The notes beneath the pieces were generated by a model. It saw only the letters and a program-made list of their open reading frames with translations. It searched no databases and had not been told where the DNA came from. A program made the translations under genes and the position numbers. This document shows positions 8,388-15,422 of a stretch of DNA of 64,000 nucleotides, piece by piece (positions within the stretch are counted from its first letter, which is position 1; each line of letters begins with the position of its first letter). The DNA is from Pseudomonas pseudonitroreducens (GTDB taxonomy: Bacteria; Pseudomonadota; Gammaproteobacteria; Pseudomonadales; Pseudomonadaceae). The stretch covers positions 62,001 to 126,000 of the forward strand of contig NZ_BQHJ01000005.1 of the NCBI RefSeq assembly GCF_021603645.1, written 5' to 3'.

Positions 8388-10703
8388 CTACAGCAACAGA
8401 TACCCCTGCGGCTCCTTCGAACGCGGCGGGTCGGCAACGAACTTCAGCCGCTGCGGCTTCCACCACCCCGGCAACAACCGCCGCACGGCGGGCTGGTTGA
8501 ATCGATCATCGAGCAGGTAAATCACCCCCGAATCCGTCGGCGTGCGGATCACCCGGCCGGCCGCCTGGACGACCTTCTGCAGGCCGGGGAACAGGTAGGT
8601 GTAGTCGTAGCCGTCGCCGAACATGCCCTGCATGCGCTGCTTGATCTCCTCGTTGACCTCGTTCACCTGCGGCAGGCCCAGCGTAGCGATGAAGGCGCCG
8701 ATCAGGCGATCGCCCGGCAGGTCGATGCCTTCGCCGAAGGCGCCGCCGAGCACGGCGAAGCCGATGCCCTGCGAGTGCGGGGTGAAGCGGTCGAGGAAGG
8801 CCTGGCGCTCGATCTCGTTCATGCTGCGCGACTGCACCCAGCGCGGAATATCCGGGTGCTCGGCGGCGAAGCGCTCCAGCGCCTGCTGCAGGTAGGCGTA
8901 GCTGCTGAAGAACGCCAGGTAGTTGCCGGGGCGTGCGCGGAACTGCCGCGCCATCAGCGTGCTGATCGGCGACAGGCTGGCCTCGCGGTGCTGGTAGCGG
9001 GTGGACAGGTTGCTCAGCGCGTGGACTTCCAGTTGCTCGGCGCGGAAGGGCGATTCCACTTCGCGCCAGGTGGTGTCTTCCGGCAGGCCGAGCAGGTCGG
9101 CGTAGTAATTGGCCGGGTTCAGCGTGGCGGAGAACAGCGTGGTGCTGTGGGCCGCCTCGAAGCGCGGTTCGAGGAAGGGCGCCGGCACCACGTTGCGCAG
9201 GCACAGGGTGGAGAGCGTGCGCAGGCCGCTGCCGTCGTGGCGGGTGATGTCGAACAGCGAGTGCGGCCCGTAGGCTTCGGCCAGCCGGCAGAACAGCATG
9301 GCGTCGAGGTAGAAGCGCAGCAGTTCGGCCTCGTTGCCGGTGGGCTGGTCGGTGAGGTGGTCGGTGATGGCGCTGACGGCCTTCTGCAGCGCGGCGATGA
9401 ACAGGTCGGGCACCGTCGGGTAGATCTGGTAGTCGACCTCCTGGTCGCGGTGCATCTGGTTCCAGTGCCGGCCGACGCGCTCCAGCACGCCTTTCAGCCC
9501 GGCCGGGGCGACCTTGCGCAGGGCGTTGAACTCGGACTGGTCGAGCTCGGCGCTGTACATGCCGCGGCCGCGCTCGATGAGGTTGTGCGCCTCGTCCACC
9601 AGCAGGGTGACCTTCCAGTCGTTGAGTACGGTAAGGCCGTAGAGCAGGGCGCTCATGTCGAAGTAGTAGTTGTAGTCACCCACCACCACGTCGGCCCAGC
9701 GGCACAGTTCCTGGCTCAGGTAGTAGGGGCAGACCTGGTGCTGCAGCGCCACGTCACGCAGTGCTTCCTGGGTCAGCCAGCGCTGCTTGAGCGCGGCCTC
9801 GCGGGCGGCGGGCAGACGGTCGTAGAAACCCTTGGCCAAGGGGCAGGAGTCGCCGTGGCAGGATTTGTCCGGGTGTTCGCAGGCCTTGTCGCGGGCGACG
9901 TGTTCGAGCACGCGCAAGGGCTGCGCGGCGTCCTGCTGGCGCAGGGTCGCCAGGGCGTCGAGGGCCAGGCGCCGGCCGGGGGTCTTGGCGGTGAGGAAGA
10001 ACAAGCGGTCGAGCTTCTGCCCGGGGAAGGCCTTGAGCTGCGGGAACAGGGTGCCGAGGGTCTTGCCGATGCCGGTGGTGGCCTGGGCCATCAGCGTCTG
10101 GCCGTCGCGGGCGGCGCGGAATACCGATTCGGCGAGCATGCGCTGGCCCTGGCGGAAGTCCGCGTAGGGGAAGCGCAGCGCCTCCAGGCCCTGGTCGCGC
10201 TCGACGCGGTGGGCGCTTTCCTGCTCGGCCCATTTCACGAAGCGGCTGCATTGCAGCTCGAAGAAGGTGCGCAGGTCATCGGCGGCGAAGCGCTCGCGGA
10301 ATAGCGTTTCCTTCTGGGTGATGACGTTGAAGTAGACGACGGCGAGATCGATGGCGTCGATCTCCAGCGTCTGGCACAGCAGCCAGCCGTACACCTTCAC
10401 CTGTGCCCAGTGCAGCAGCCGGTGGTTCTGCGGGATGCGCGCGACGTCGCCGCGGTGGGTCTTGATCTCTTCCAGCAGGTTGGCTTCGGGGTCGTAGCCA
10501 TCGGCGCGGCCGCTGACCACCAGCCCCGGATACTCGCCGCGCAGCGGTAGCTCGGCGATATAGCCCAGGCCCCGGCGCGAGACCACCGTGGCGTGCCCGG
10601 CCATGCCTTCCTGGGCAGTGGGCGCGGGGGTGAAGCGCAGGTCGAGGTCACCTTCCTTGGCGGTGAATTCGCACAGCGCGCGCACGGCGACGGCGTAGCT
10701 CAT
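8388..10703 (-). CDS. Nuclease-helicase fusion, XPD/DinG-like Fe-S DNA helicase
   Basis: A 771-residue SF2 helicase of the Rad3/XPD type. Walker A is AQATTGIGKT (Lys214), the DEAH box is at 370-373, and cysteines 275, 282, 287 and 325 lie where the Fe-S cluster domain of XPD and DinG is expected. Before the helicase, residues 64-110 carry a PD-(D/E)XK nuclease pattern: GRADGY (Asp68), LLEEIKT (Glu79, Lys81) and the QxxxY helix QVKVY (101-105). The gene therefore joins a RecB/Cas4-like nuclease to the motor. Its ATG at 10703 overlaps the stop of the FAN1-type gene (ATGA), so the two are co-translated and likely act together on crosslinks or flaps. Confidence 0.9.
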   Translation of the reverse strand: MSYAVAVRALCEFTAKEGDLDLRFTPAPTAQEGMAGHATVVSRRGLGYIAELPLRGEYPGLVVSGRADGYDPEANLLEEIKTHRGDVARIPQNHRLLHWAQVKVYGWLLCQTLEIDAIDLAVVYFNVITQKETLFRERFAADDLRTFFELQCSRFVKWAEQESAHRVERDQGLEALRFPYADFRQGQRMLAESVFRAARDGQTLMAQATTGIGKTLGTLFPQLKAFPGQKLDRLFFLTAKTPGRRLALDALATLRQQDAAQPLRVLEHVARDKACEHPDKSCHGDSCPLAKGFYDRLPAAREAALKQRWLTQEALRDVALQHQVCPYYLSQELCRWADVVVGDYNYYFDMSALLYGLTVLNDWKVTLLVDEAHNLIERGRGMYSAELDQSEFNALRKVAPAGLKGVLERVGRHWNQMHRDQEVDYQIYPTVPDLFIAALQKAVSAITDHLTDQPTGNEAELLRFYLDAMLFCRLAEAYGPHSLFDITRHDGSGLRTLSTLCLRNVVPAPFLEPRFEAAHSTTLFSATLNPANYYADLLGLPEDTTWREVESPFRAEQLEVHALSNLSTRYQHREASLSPISTLMARQFRARPGNYLAFFSSYAYLQQALERFAAEHPDIPRWVQSRSMNEIERQAFLDRFTPHSQGIGFAVLGGAFGEGIDLPGDRLIGAFIATLGLPQVNEVNEEIKQRMQGMFGDGYDYTYLFPGLQKVVQAAGRVIRTPTDSGVIYLLDDRFNQPAVRRLLPGWWKPQRLKFVADPPRSKEPQGYLLL

Positions 10704-12349
10704 TGGCTTTCGTCCGCCTCGCCCTGCCAGCGCACGTAGCAGACTTCCACCGGCATGCCGTGCTCGGCGCAGAAGGCCAGCCAGCGCTTCTGATTATCCT
10801 GCAGGCGGTCGCCGGGGCCTTTCACTTCGATCATCCGGTAGCGCGCCTCGCCGGGCCAGAACTGGATCAGGTCGGGCATGCCGGCGCGGTTGGCCTTGGG
10901 GTCGGCCAGCAGGCGCGCGAACCACAGCTTCAGGTGCGCGGCCGGCAGGCAGTGCAAGGCCTGCGCCAGCAGACTCTCGTCGAGCAGCTCCCAGTGCACG
11001 AAGGGCGAGAGGATGCCGTGCTTGGCCATGTAGGTTTCACGGATCGCCGCCAGATAGGCGTCGCTGTCCAGCAGTGCCAGGCGTGCGGCGAAGGCCTCGG
11101 CGCGGCGGCTGACGAAATCGCCGCGATACAGATCGCTCGGCCCGGCCTGGAAGGGGTGGAAGAAGGCGCCGGGCAGCGGGGCGAAGATCACGTCCCAGCA
11201 GAGCAGGCCGAACAGGCTGCAGACCAGTGCGTTCTCCACGTAGTGCACCGGTGCTTCTTCCTCGTGGAGCACGGATTGCACGGCGAATTCGACGTTGACG
11301 TCGGGGCGCGGCAGTTCCAGGTCGATACGCAACGGCGGTACGGGCTTGGCCGCTTTTTCCTTCGGTAGCCCGAGTTGGCGGACCAGTCGTGTCAGCGCGC
11401 GCTCCACAAGCTGCAGCTCGCCGTCGCTTTCCGGCGCGGTCAGTGCGGCCTGGACCAGTGCATGCGCTTCATCGAAGCGCTGCAGGCGTTCCAGCACGCG
11501 GATCTGCCGCTGCCGCGAGCCACCTGCGGAGGTTTGCCGATAGAGCGCCAGGGCGGCGTCCAGCTCGCCTTCACGCTCCAGCTGATAGGCCATGCGGTAC
11601 AACAGGCGGGCGTGGCGAGCTTGCAGGTAGGCGTTGTCGCTGCGGAACTCGCCCAGTTCGGCCAGCAGGTCGGCGATGGGCTCGCCAGCGTCGAAGCGGA
11701 CGGCGCCGTTCCACAGGTGGATGTAGGCCTCCAGCTCGTCACGACGGCGGAAGGCGCGGGAATCGGCGGTGAAAGGGACGGTTTCGTAGCGGAAGATGCC
11801 GAGGTCGGCGAGCACGAACTCGGACCAGTCCTGCTGCAGGTTGCCGAAGAACAGCAGGCGCAGGCGGTCGCACAGTGGCGTCGCCATCAGGGTGTAGAGG
11901 CGGTCGAGATCCGGATACCAGCTTTCGAACGGCTGCACCTGCTGGTGATAGGCGTACAGGTGCTCGTAGAGCTCGGCCTTCTTCAGCGAGGCGCGTGGCA
12001 GGTCGTCGCGGAAGCGCGCGAGCAGTTCGTCCTTGAGCAGCAGCGGCAGCAGTTCGTCCAGTGTCAGCGGGTAGTCGTCGGCCAGCCAGCCCAGCTCCAG
12101 CAGCGGTGCGGCGGCTTCGGGGATATCGCCGATCTCGGCATAGCTCAGCTTGCCGGCGCGAAAGTGCGGTCCCTTGCGCATCACCAACCGCACCAGCAGC
12201 GCCCGCGAGGGCCGCGGCAGCGTGCGGAAGTCCGTGATGAAGCGGGCTTCCTCGGCGTCGAGCAGGTCGGCGTAGCGTTCGTCGATCCAGTCGAGGGCGC
12301 GGTGGAAGTTGGTCAGGTAGTAGAGGCTGGGGTCGAGCGGCGCGGACAT
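10700..12349 (-). CDS. FAN1-type VRR-NUC structure-specific nuclease
   Basis: Bacterial counterpart of the Fanconi-associated nuclease 1, which cuts 5' flaps and DNA interstrand crosslinks. The 549-residue protein has an N-terminal SAP-like/helical DNA-binding part, a TPR-like middle, and a C-terminal VRR-NUC domain at about residues 440-545. The active-site signature is complete: GMPDL at 490-494 (Asp493) and IEVKGPGDRL at 507-516 (Glu508, Lys510), matching the human FAN1 pattern GLPDL...VEVKGP.D.L. The start ATG at 12349 lies at the beginning of the homologous region. It is the first gene of a two-gene operon with the nuclease-helicase. Confidence 0.9.
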   Translation of the reverse strand: MSAPLDPSLYYLTNFHRALDWIDERYADLLDAEEARFITDFRTLPRPSRALLVRLVMRKGPHFRAGKLSYAEIGDIPEAAAPLLELGWLADDYPLTLDELLPLLLKDELLARFRDDLPRASLKKAELYEHLYAYHQQVQPFESWYPDLDRLYTLMATPLCDRLRLLFFGNLQQDWSEFVLADLGIFRYETVPFTADSRAFRRRDELEAYIHLWNGAVRFDAGEPIADLLAELGEFRSDNAYLQARHARLLYRMAYQLEREGELDAALALYRQTSAGGSRQRQIRVLERLQRFDEAHALVQAALTAPESDGELQLVERALTRLVRQLGLPKEKAAKPVPPLRIDLELPRPDVNVEFAVQSVLHEEEAPVHYVENALVCSLFGLLCWDVIFAPLPGAFFHPFQAGPSDLYRGDFVSRRAEAFAARLALLDSDAYLAAIRETYMAKHGILSPFVHWELLDESLLAQALHCLPAAHLKLWFARLLADPKANRAGMPDLIQFWPGEARYRMIEVKGPGDRLQDNQKRWLAFCAEHGMPVEVCYVRWQGEADESQ

Positions 12350-12516
12350 CGGCGGGCACTGGTTTTACATACAGTGCCAAGGATGGCGCGATGGGGGCTT
12401 GGCCGCAAGGGTTCTGGCGGCCTTTCATCGGGAGATGTCGGGGTTTTCTGTAGGAGCGTCCCATGGGCGCGATCGCGGGCATGACCCGCTCCTTCAGGAG
12501 CAGCGGCATCAGCTCT

Positions 12517-12597
12517 GTAGGATGGGTGGAGCGAAGCGATACCCATGCGGCGGGTGCTCGGAATCGATGGGTATCGCTTCGCTCCACACCATCCTAC
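12517..12597. repeat. Inverted intergenic repeat, family 'gtaggatgggtggagcg', copy 2
   Basis: Left arm gtaggatgggtggagcgaag and a right arm ending in ccatcctac, about 30 bp each, facing each other. It lies in the 288-bp gap between the FAN1-type gene and the methyltransferase gene. Confidence 0.88.
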
Positions 12598-12637
12598 GGT
12601 CGCTCTTTGCTCTACCGCATCGCACCGACTCAGCGGA

Positions 12638-13576
12638 TCAACCCAGGCGGAACACCAGCGCCTTCAGGCCGCTGTCTTCCTCGATGTCGGCGAATTCCGG
12701 CGGGTTTTCCAGGCGCTCGACGAAGCGCAGCTGCGGCGCCTCGGCGGCCATGCCCTGGAGCAGGAAGTCGACGCCCACTGCCGGGTCGTTCACGCAGGCC
12801 AGCACGGTGCCGCTGCCATCCAGCAATTCCGGCAGGCGGCGCAGGATACGGGCGTAGTCCTTGTCGAGGACGAAGCTGCCTTTCTGGAAGCTCGGCGGGT
12901 CGATGATGATCAGGTCGTACGGGCCGGACTTCTTCACCTTGCCCCAGGACTTGAACAGGTCGTGGTCGAGGAAGCTGACCCGCGACAGGTCGTGGCCGTT
13001 CAGGCGGTGGTTGTCGCGGCCACGGCTGAGCGCGGCGCGGGCCATGTCGAGGTTGACCACTTTCTGCGCGCCACCGGCGATCGCCGCCACGGAGAAGCCA
13101 CAGGTGTAGGCGAACAGGTTGAGCACGCGCAGGCCGGCCGAGTTGGCCTGTACCCACTGGCGGCCGTAGCGCATGTCGAGGAACAGGCCGTTGTTCTGCT
13201 TGCGGCCAAGGTCCAGCTGATAGCGCAGCCCGTGCTCGGTGATCTGCCAGCCATCGAATGCTTCGCCGTGGAGGACTTCCATCGTGCTTTCCAGGGTGTA
13301 GCGGTGCTGCAGCATCAGGCTGCGGGCAGCGGTGGCACGCCAGGTTTCGCTTTGCGCCAGTTCCAGCAGCATCGCTCGCAGCGCGGCCAATTCGTCCTCG
13401 GCCGGCTCGCGGAACAGCGACACCAGCAGCACGCCTTCCAGCCAGTCGGCAGTCACCTGCTCCAGCCCCGGCCAGCGCCGGCCGCGGCCGTGGAACAGGC
13501 GGCGGGTTTCCACGGGGGCGGGGTTGAGGGCCGCAAGCAGTTGCTCGCGCAGAGTGGCGATGGCGTCGGTGTTCAT
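12638..13576 (-). CDS. Class I SAM-dependent methyltransferase, RlmI/RlmK-like
   Basis: A 312-residue methyltransferase. The SAM-binding motif I is VLNLFAYTCGFSVAA (151-165), acidic motif II follows at VVNLDMA, and the catalytic DPPSFQKG is at 226-233. This set, especially FAYTCGFS with DPPSF, is the pattern of the RlmI/RlmK family of 23S rRNA (cytosine/guanine) methyltransferases, though the N-terminal PUA domain of RlmI is absent; residues 1-120 form a different mixed domain. RNA is therefore the likely substrate but not proven. It is the third gene of a minus-strand run (NTF2-like, kinase, methyltransferase) with a 58-bp gap before it. Confidence 0.8.
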   Translation of the reverse strand: MNTDAIATLREQLLAALNPAPVETRRLFHGRGRRWPGLEQVTADWLEGVLLVSLFREPAEDELAALRAMLLELAQSETWRATAARSLMLQHRYTLESTMEVLHGEAFDGWQITEHGLRYQLDLGRKQNNGLFLDMRYGRQWVQANSAGLRVLNLFAYTCGFSVAAIAGGAQKVVNLDMARAALSRGRDNHRLNGHDLSRVSFLDHDLFKSWGKVKKSGPYDLIIIDPPSFQKGSFVLDKDYARILRRLPELLDGSGTVLACVNDPAVGVDFLLQGMAAEAPQLRFVERLENPPEFADIEEDSGLKALVFRLG

Positions 13577-13634
13577 CTTTCCGGTCTTTCTGATTCAGGC
13601 GATCGGGGGCAATCGGGGCGGCGATTCTACGCGC

Positions 13635-14120
13635 TCAGGCGTCATGGCGCTGCACCTGCAGTTTTTCCTCCGGGCGCGGGGCGACGAAGTAGCGGTTGAG
13701 GGATTCGTAGCCGGCCGGGTCCAGTGGCGCGGCCAGCGGCGCCAGGGCGTGGCGGGCGAGCAGGCGGCTGCGGCAAGTGGCCGGGTCGACGTCGAGGAAG
13801 TGCAGGCAATGCGCCGCGCCGGCCTGTTGTGCCAGGTCGATCAGCCAGCGGCGGTCGGCCAGGGTATTGGCGGGAATATCCAGCACTACGCTGGTGCCGG
13901 CGCGCAGCAGGCCGACCACGTGTGGCCCCATCACCTTGCGCACGCGGCGGGCATAGAGCTGGTAGTCGTCGGGGTTGCTGATGCCCCAGGGAAACAACTC
14001 CGCCAGCCACTGTTCCTCGGCCAGCATCACAGTGCCTGGCGTCTCGGCCAGCTGCCGCGCCAGGCAGGACTTGCCCGACGCCGCCTTGCCACACAGCAGG
14101 TGCAATGTGCCGGTACTCAT
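13635..14120 (-). CDS. Small P-loop kinase-like protein
   Basis: A 161-residue P-loop NTPase of the small-molecule/zeta-toxin-like kinase type. Walker A is GKAASGKS at 11-18 and a likely Walker B/base-binding strand is VVLDIP near 78-83. The C-terminal part has RSRLLARHAL, which resembles a lid with arginines. The substrate cannot be read from the sequence. The ATG at 14120 overlaps the stop of the NTF2-like gene (ATGA), so they are translationally coupled. No antitoxin partner is next to it, which argues against a toxin role. Confidence 0.75.
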   Translation of the reverse strand: MSTGTLHLLCGKAASGKSCLARQLAETPGTVMLAEEQWLAELFPWGISNPDDYQLYARRVRKVMGPHVVGLLRAGTSVVLDIPANTLADRRWLIDLAQQAGAAHCLHFLDVDPATCRSRLLARHALAPLAAPLDPAGYESLNRYFVAPRPEEKLQVQRHDA

Positions 14121-14521
14121 GTCGTCGCCTCCAGCAGGTCGGTGCCGTAGGAGTTGTCCACGGCGCAGCGCCAGGCGCCATCGGCCTCGCGGCGAAAGAC
14201 GTAGGTGGCGCGGCGGCTCAGCTTGCCGTGGCTGGTGTCGAGCAGGGTCTGTGCGACCACCAGTGCGGTGTCGCCGGCTTCGAGGATTTCCAGGCGGCCC
14301 TGGCGCACTCGCAGCTTGTGCCCGAAATACTCGGTGATGGCGACGAAGGCCTGGCGGATCTGCTCCTTGCCACGCGCCAGCAGGCCGGGTTTGACCACCA
14401 GCAGGGCGTCGTCGGTGTAGAAGTCGATCAGCGCGTCGAAATCCTCGCGGCCGATGGCTTCGTCGGCGGCCAGGATGAGCGCTTGCAGGGGATGCTGCTC
14501 GGGGTGGGTTGCCTGGTCCAT
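14117..14521 (-). CDS. NTF2-like (SnoaL/DUF4440-type) protein
   Basis: A 134-residue cone-shaped NTF2-fold protein: helices with AIGREDFDALIDFYTDDALLVVKPG followed by strands with DTALVVAQTLLDTS, RRATYVFRREADGAWRCAVDNSYGTDL. This fold binds small hydrophobic ligands or acts as an isomerase or hydratase; no catalytic residues identify one reaction. The ATG at 14521 has GAGGAG seven bases upstream. The longer open frame to 14662 passes through a terminator and is rejected. It is the first gene after a candidate attenuator and heads the run with the kinase and methyltransferase. Confidence 0.75.
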   Translation of the reverse strand: MDQATHPEQHPLQALILAADEAIGREDFDALIDFYTDDALLVVKPGLLARGKEQIRQAFVAITEYFGHKLRVRQGRLEILEAGDTALVVAQTLLDTSHGKLSRRATYVFRREADGAWRCAVDNSYGTDLLEATT

Positions 14522-14560
14522 CAGTGTCTCCTCGATCGGGAGCCTCGGACGGCGGGCATT

Positions 14561-14585
14561 AAAAAACCCGCCGGGAGGCGGGTTT
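14561..14585 (-). terminator. Intrinsic terminator of a candidate attenuator
   Basis: On the minus strand a 9-bp perfect stem (AAACCCGCC 14585-14577 with GGCGGGTTT 14572-14564) closes a 4-base loop and runs into TTTTTT. It precedes the NTF2-like gene by about 40 bp and so would stop transcription before the operon. It follows a short peptide frame with Ile and Thr codons. Confidence 0.85.
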
Positions 14586-14603
14586 GGTTGTTCGCGGAAT
14601 GCG

Positions 14604-14666
14604 CTAACCCACCATCGGAGCGATGGTGGTAATAATCTGCTGGAAGGTGCGGTTGGCGGCATTCAT
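14604..14666 (-). CDS. Putative 20-residue leader peptide with Ile/Thr control codons
   Basis: A short frame ATG(14666)...TAG(14604) encoding 20 residues. Codons 11-15 are ATT ATT ACC ACC ATC (Ile-Ile-Thr-Thr-Ile). Codons 13-16 form the 5' arm of a 9-bp hairpin (14621-14629 with 14609-14617), and the 3' arm can instead pair with the 5' arm of the terminator (14606-14613 with 14577-14584, eight pairs including one G-U). This is the 1:2, 2:3, 3:4 layout of amino-acid attenuators. There is no Shine-Dalgarno sequence; a TAGCTT at 14679-14674 could be a -10 box placing the transcript start near the ATG. Translation is not proven. Confidence 0.6.
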   Translation of the reverse strand: MNAANRTFQQIITTIAPMVG

Positions 14667-14791
14667 GGGGCAGAAGCTAGCAGAAAATTCCTGCGCTGCG
14701 CCAGTGCTCTTTTTTCCTCGCGCCGTGGCATGATCGCGCCGCGCCGTGGTCCAAACGCCCAGTCTTCCTCCACGCTGTAGCGGAGCCTTCC

Positions 14792-15418
14792 ATGCCATCC
14801 TTCCTACCGACCCGCCTCCTGCGCGCGCTGACGCTGCTGGCCGGGTTGGCCGTTTGCGCGCCAGCCTCCGCGGTTGCGCCCAGTTGCCCGGCGGGGCAGC
14901 GCCAGGTCTGCCTGGACAGTTGCATGTGCCTGCCCGACCTGGGCGCCGTGCTCGGCCCGGTGTTGTCCGATACCCGCAAGATGGCCGCCCAGGCCCTGGC
15001 GGTATGGCTGCAGCAGTCCCGCGAGCAGGCGGAGCAGGGCGGCACCGAGCCGATCCCGCTGGAGATCCGTGCGCAGTTGCAGGGCTACTTTTCCGATGAC
15101 GTGCTGATGGGCGCGCGCTACTCCACTGGCGCGCTGGACCAGCTCAATGCCGCCCAGGCGATGATGCAGAACCCCGACACCGAGGCCGTTACCCTGGTCG
15201 ACGTGATCGTCTTCCGCCGCGAGGAAGACGCGCAGAAGGACGTCGCGCTCTGGGCTCACGAACTGTGGCACGTCAAGCAGTACCAGGAGTGGGGCGTGCA
15301 GGGCTTCGCCACACGCTATACCGAGGACTTCGACGCCGTGGAGGCGCCGGCCTACGAAATGGCGCGGCGCGTGGCGAAGGACCTGCGTGATGGCAAGCTG
15401 GCCTCGCCAGCGCCCTGA
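14792..15418 (+). CDS. Secreted HExxH-motif protein (DUF4157-like)
   Basis: A 208-residue exported protein. A signal peptide ends near Ala27 (APASA). A small cysteine cluster follows (SCPAGQRQVCLDSCMC, 31-46), then a helical region, and the motif HELWH at 156-160 with a further conserved pattern VKQYQEWG. HExxH is the zinc-binding motif of metalloproteases and of the DUF4157 family, which often accompanies secreted toxins. No third zinc ligand is obvious, though Glu or His residues later (YTEDFDAVEAPAYEMA) fit the DUF4157 pattern. The ATG at 14792 follows GGAG. It converges on the efflux operon with a 4-bp gap to that stop. Confidence 0.7.
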   Translation: MPSFLPTRLLRALTLLAGLAVCAPASAVAPSCPAGQRQVCLDSCMCLPDLGAVLGPVLSDTRKMAAQALAVWLQQSREQAEQGGTEPIPLEIRAQLQGYFSDDVLMGARYSTGALDQLNAAQAMMQNPDTEAVTLVDVIVFRREEDAQKDVALWAHELWHVKQYQEWGVQGFATRYTEDFDAVEAPAYEMARRVAKDLRDGKLASPAP

Positions 15419-15422
15419 GTTC

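Noticed and set aside
8163-10304. Plus-strand ORF of 713 codons opposite the helicase gene
   Set aside because: Antisense to clear helicase motifs; rich in Gly, Ala, Val and Gln as typical of shadow frames.
13635-14521. Toxin-antitoxin pair (zeta-like kinase with NTF2-like protein)
   Set aside because: The kinase resembles zeta only in the P-loop and size; the partner has an NTF2 fold and not an antitoxin fold.
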